From CAJXSD01 sp964633145 (lineage in GTDB: Bacteria; Pseudomonadota; Alphaproteobacteria; Rhodobacterales; Rhodobacteraceae): a stretch of DNA of 64,000 bases. Made by a program: the position numbers and the translations under genes. Positions 61,811 to 64,000 of the stretch are shown here, one piece after another. The stretch is from the NCBI GenBank assembly GCA_964633145.1, contig CAZWFE010000005.1, forward strand, positions 10,150-74,149, given 5' to 3'. The notes beneath the pieces were generated by a model, which did not search any database, was not told where the DNA came from, and was given only the letters and a program-made list of their open reading frames with translations. Position 1 is the first letter of the stretch, and every line of letters starts with the position of its first letter.

Positions 61811-62886
61811 TGTTTTATCGCGAAGCCGGGGATTTCAAAACCTCGTATCAAGAAGACAACCAAACGTTCCCAATCAAATTTGATCGTTATCGTTATTATC
61901 TGGTGCTGTTCGTTGCCTTTGCAGTCATCCCATTTATGATCAACGATTATTGGGTGAATGCCATTTTCCTGCCGTTTCTGATTTATGCGATTGCGGCGAT
62001 TGGATTGAATATCTTGGTCGGCTACACCGGCCAGGTATCACTGGGTACGGGGGGGTTCATGGCTGTTGGGGCCTATGCCGCCTATAAGCTGATGACAACA
62101 TTCCCCGAAGTTTCAATCTTGGTGCATATCGTTCTGGCCGGCGGCATTACGGCGATTGTGGGGGTTCTGTTTGGATTGCCATCCCTGCGCATCAAAGGAT
62201 TTTATCTGGCGGTGGCAACATTGGCAGCCCAATTTTTCCTAGTCTGGTTGTTCAACCGTGTTCCATGGTTTTACAACTATTCTGCATCAGGCCAGATTTC
62301 TGCACCTGAGCGCACGGTGGCAGGTATCCCTGTGACGGGCGCGAATACCGAGGCTTGGGCGCCTTATCTGGTTTGCTTGGTCTTTGTGACCCTGTCAGCC
62401 CTGATCGCACGCAACCTGACACGTGGCGCCGTGGGCCGCAGATGGATGGCCATTCGCGATATGGATATCGCCGCAGAAATCATCGGCGTGAATCCATTGA
62501 CTGCTAAACTAAGCGCCTTTGCGGTAAGTTCATTTTTCGTGGGCATTGCCGGTGCATTATTTTTCGCAGTCTACCTTGGTGCCGTTGAGGTGGGCGAGGT
62601 GTTCGGGATCAACAAATCATTCCTAGTCTTGTTCATGATTATCATTGGCGGATTGGGTTCGATTTTTGGCAGCTTTGCGGGTGCTGCATTCTTGGTCCTG
62701 TTGCCAGTGTTTTTGAAAAACGTACTGGTTGGTACATTGGGTTGGCCCACAGACTTGGCGGCCCATTTGGAATTTATGATTGTGGGTGGTTTGATCATTA
62801 CGTTTTTGATCGCTGAACCACATGGCCTTGCGCAATTGTGGCGCGTGGCCAAAGAAAAACTAAGACTTTGGCCGTTCCCCTATTAG
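61810..62886 (+). CDS. Branched-chain-type ABC permease (LivM-like)
   Basis: Second permease (358 aa), about nine helices after a 35-residue cytoplasmic N-terminus. GLNILVGYTGQVSLGTGGFMAVGAY is the LivM signature and GRRWMAIRDMDIAAEIIGVN the ATPase-contact loop. GGGAG at 61797-61801 supports the ATG at 61810; the frame is open 6 codons earlier within the small gene. Confidence 0.9.
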   Translation: MFYREAGDFKTSYQEDNQTFPIKFDRYRYYLVLFVAFAVIPFMINDYWVNAIFLPFLIYAIAAIGLNILVGYTGQVSLGTGGFMAVGAYAAYKLMTTFPEVSILVHIVLAGGITAIVGVLFGLPSLRIKGFYLAVATLAAQFFLVWLFNRVPWFYNYSASGQISAPERTVAGIPVTGANTEAWAPYLVCLVFVTLSALIARNLTRGAVGRRWMAIRDMDIAAEIIGVNPLTAKLSAFAVSSFFVGIAGALFFAVYLGAVEVGEVFGINKSFLVLFMIIIGGLGSIFGSFAGAAFLVLLPVFLKNVLVGTLGWPTDLAAHLEFMIVGGLIITFLIAEPHGLAQLWRVAKEKLRLWPFPY

Positions 62887-62906
62887 GATAGGCCCAAGAG
62901 ATTGAT

Positions 62907-62920
62907 CGAGGCAAACCTCG
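62907..62920 (+). terminator. Short hairpin between livM and the binding protein
   Basis: CGAGG (62907-62911) and CCTCG (62916-62920) around CAAA. Small but GC-rich. It may protect the downstream message, as binding proteins are usually made in excess over permeases. Confidence 0.3.
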
Positions 62921-62965
62921 GCAAATTTGAACCATCGGACAACCAAAATGGGAGGATTTTTACCG

Positions 62966-64000
62966 ATGAAAAAAACATTAATTACAGCTGCAGTTGCAGG
63001 GATGGTCGCCGCGGCACCGGCCTTTGCGGATCTGACCTTTTCAGCGTTAAGCTATCGCACAGGCCCCTATGCCGCGAATGGCATTCCATTTGCAGATGGC
63101 TATCAGGATTATTTCACATTGTTGAACGAACGCGATGGCGGCATCGGTGGTGAAAAAATCAACCTGGTTGAATGTGAAACAGGCTACAACACTGAAAAAG
63201 GCGTTGAATGCTATGAATCGACCAAAGGCGAAGGCGCATTGGTGTATCAACCTTTGTCCACCGGTATCACATATCAGCTGATCCCCAAAGCAACCGCAGA
63301 CGGCATCCCTGTCCATTCCATGGGCTATGGTCGGACATCCGCGAAAAACGGCGAAGTGTTCCGTAATATCTTTAACTATCCTGCGAACTACTGGGATGGG
63401 GCATCTGTTGCTGTGAAATACCTGTTGGGTGAAAACGGCGGCAGTCTAGCGGGCAAGAAAATTGCGCTGGTCTATCATAACTCGGCCTATGGCAAAGAGC
63501 CGATCCGCACCTTGGAAGAAGCAGCGAAAAAGCATGGCTTTGAACTGTCGTTGTTGCCTGTGGATCACCCCGGTCAAGAACAAAAATCACAGTGGCTGCA
63601 AATTCGTCGTGAACGCCCTGACTATGTCCTGATGTGGGGCTGGGGTGTGATGAACCAGGTTGCCATCCAAGAAGCCGTGAACATCCGTTTCAACATGGAA
63701 AACTTTATCGGTATCTGGTGGTCAGGCTCTGAAAATGACGTGTTGCCAGCGGGTGACGGTGCCGATGGGTACAAAGCCCTGACATTCCACAACGTGGGCG
63801 ACGATTTCCCTGTGTTTGATGATATCCAAAAGCACGTCGTAGCGACAGGCAAAGCCGCCGGTGCCGGCGATCAAATCGGTACAGCGCTGTATAACCGTGG
63901 TCTATACGCGGCAATGTTGGCGGCTGAGGCTGCAAAAACAGCCCAAGGCATCCACGGCGTGAGCGCGATCACACCTGCGCAAATGCGTGACGGTATGGAA
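62966..64000 (+). CDS. Branched-chain-type ABC substrate-binding protein (3' partial)
   Basis: Periplasmic binding protein of the LivK/HAAT group; 345 residues visible and still open at the window end. Signal peptide of about 22 residues (cleavage after AFA). The mature start DLTFSALSYRTGPYAANG and the hinge block KIALVYHNSAYGKEP are typical of type-I periplasmic binding folds. GGAGG lies 10 nt before the ATG. A second ATPase (LivF) is expected downstream. Ligand not determined; the co-located ligase suggests a carboxylate. Confidence 0.88.
   Translation, partial: MKKTLITAAVAGMVAAAPAFADLTFSALSYRTGPYAANGIPFADGYQDYFTLLNERDGGIGGEKINLVECETGYNTEKGVECYESTKGEGALVYQPLSTGITYQLIPKATADGIPVHSMGYGRTSAKNGEVFRNIFNYPANYWDGASVAVKYLLGENGGSLAGKKIALVYHNSAYGKEPIRTLEEAAKKHGFELSLLPVDHPGQEQKSQWLQIRRERPDYVLMWGWGVMNQVAIQEAVNIRFNMENFIGIWWSGSENDVLPAGDGADGYKALTFHNVGDDFPVFDDIQKHVVATGKAAGAGDQIGTALYNRGLYAAMLAAEAAKTAQGIHGVSAITPAQMRDGME

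Noticed and set aside
1..64000. CRISPR arrays, IS elements, prophage genes, tRNA or rRNA genes
   Set aside because: No regularly spaced repeats, transposase or phage proteins, or cloverleaf/rRNA sequences were recognised on either strand.

Overview
The window reads as chromosomal DNA of a marine alphaproteobacterium of the Roseobacter/Rhodobacterales group. This rests on gene content: glcDEF, an alphaproteobacterial aa3 oxidase subunit IV peptide, DUF1285, DUF2798, DUF3429 and DUF4159 genes, the paired pyrB and inactive dihydroorotase, a Core-2/I-branching GlcNAc-transferase of the Rhodobacterales type, HspQ and Hsp20. It is gene-dense, with 4-nt ATGA or 1-nt TAATG overlaps inside operons. 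No phage, IS element, CRISPR array, tRNA or rRNA was seen. Two runs of exactly 100 N (9256-9355 and 11966-12065) are scaffold gaps of unknown true size, so the window is three contigs. Both ends of the window also cut genes (lolA at the left, a liv-type binding protein at the right).

Layout. 1-7.5 kb: lolA end, a lytic-transglycosylase lipoprotein, hspQ, gamma-glutamyltransferase, a STAS/anti-sigma kinase pair, thiolase plus free-methionine-sulfoxide reductase, an OmpA-type lipoprotein and an Ada-like DNA repair protein. 7.6-12 kb: nth, adenosine kinase (cut by gap 1), a GlcNAc-transferase missing its N-terminus, a HIT protein, an ABC ATPase and a CHCC zinc-finger peptide. 12-22.4 kb: polA (start lost in gap 2), two DUF genes, and a MoxR-DUF58-DUF4159-VWA operon. 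22.4-28.5 kb: DUF599, glcDEF with a readable promoter, a secreted trypsin-like protease, and hsp20 behind a sigma32-like promoter and a ROSE-like RNA thermometer. 28.5-41.9 kb: housekeeping genes (rbfA, dapB, rnhA, ispH, prs, plsY, pyrC', pyrB, a uracil-DNA glycosylase, moaB), a hybrid sensor kinase and an H-type lectin. 42-54.9 kb: an RND efflux pair, a DsbD-N-like protein, yqgE, a Sua5-type gene, an acyl-CoA dehydrogenase with an MBL hydrolase, the subunit IV peptide, a lipoprotein and mobAB. 55-64 kb: a two-component pair divergent from an acyl-CoA ligase and a branched-chain-type ABC importer.

How the genes work together. Carbon acquisition stands out: glcDEF for glycolate, the acyl-CoA ligase plus HAAT-family importer for an undetermined carboxylate or amino acid, and thiolase and acyl-CoA dehydrogenase for acyl-CoA turnover. 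The pair pyrB/pyrC' probably encodes an ATCase with a non-catalytic dihydroorotase-like partner. The most interesting non-coding signals are the ROSE-like element before hsp20 (27994-28080) and, between livG and livH, a 13-bp inverted repeat enclosing a perfect G-quadruplex motif (60569-60621).
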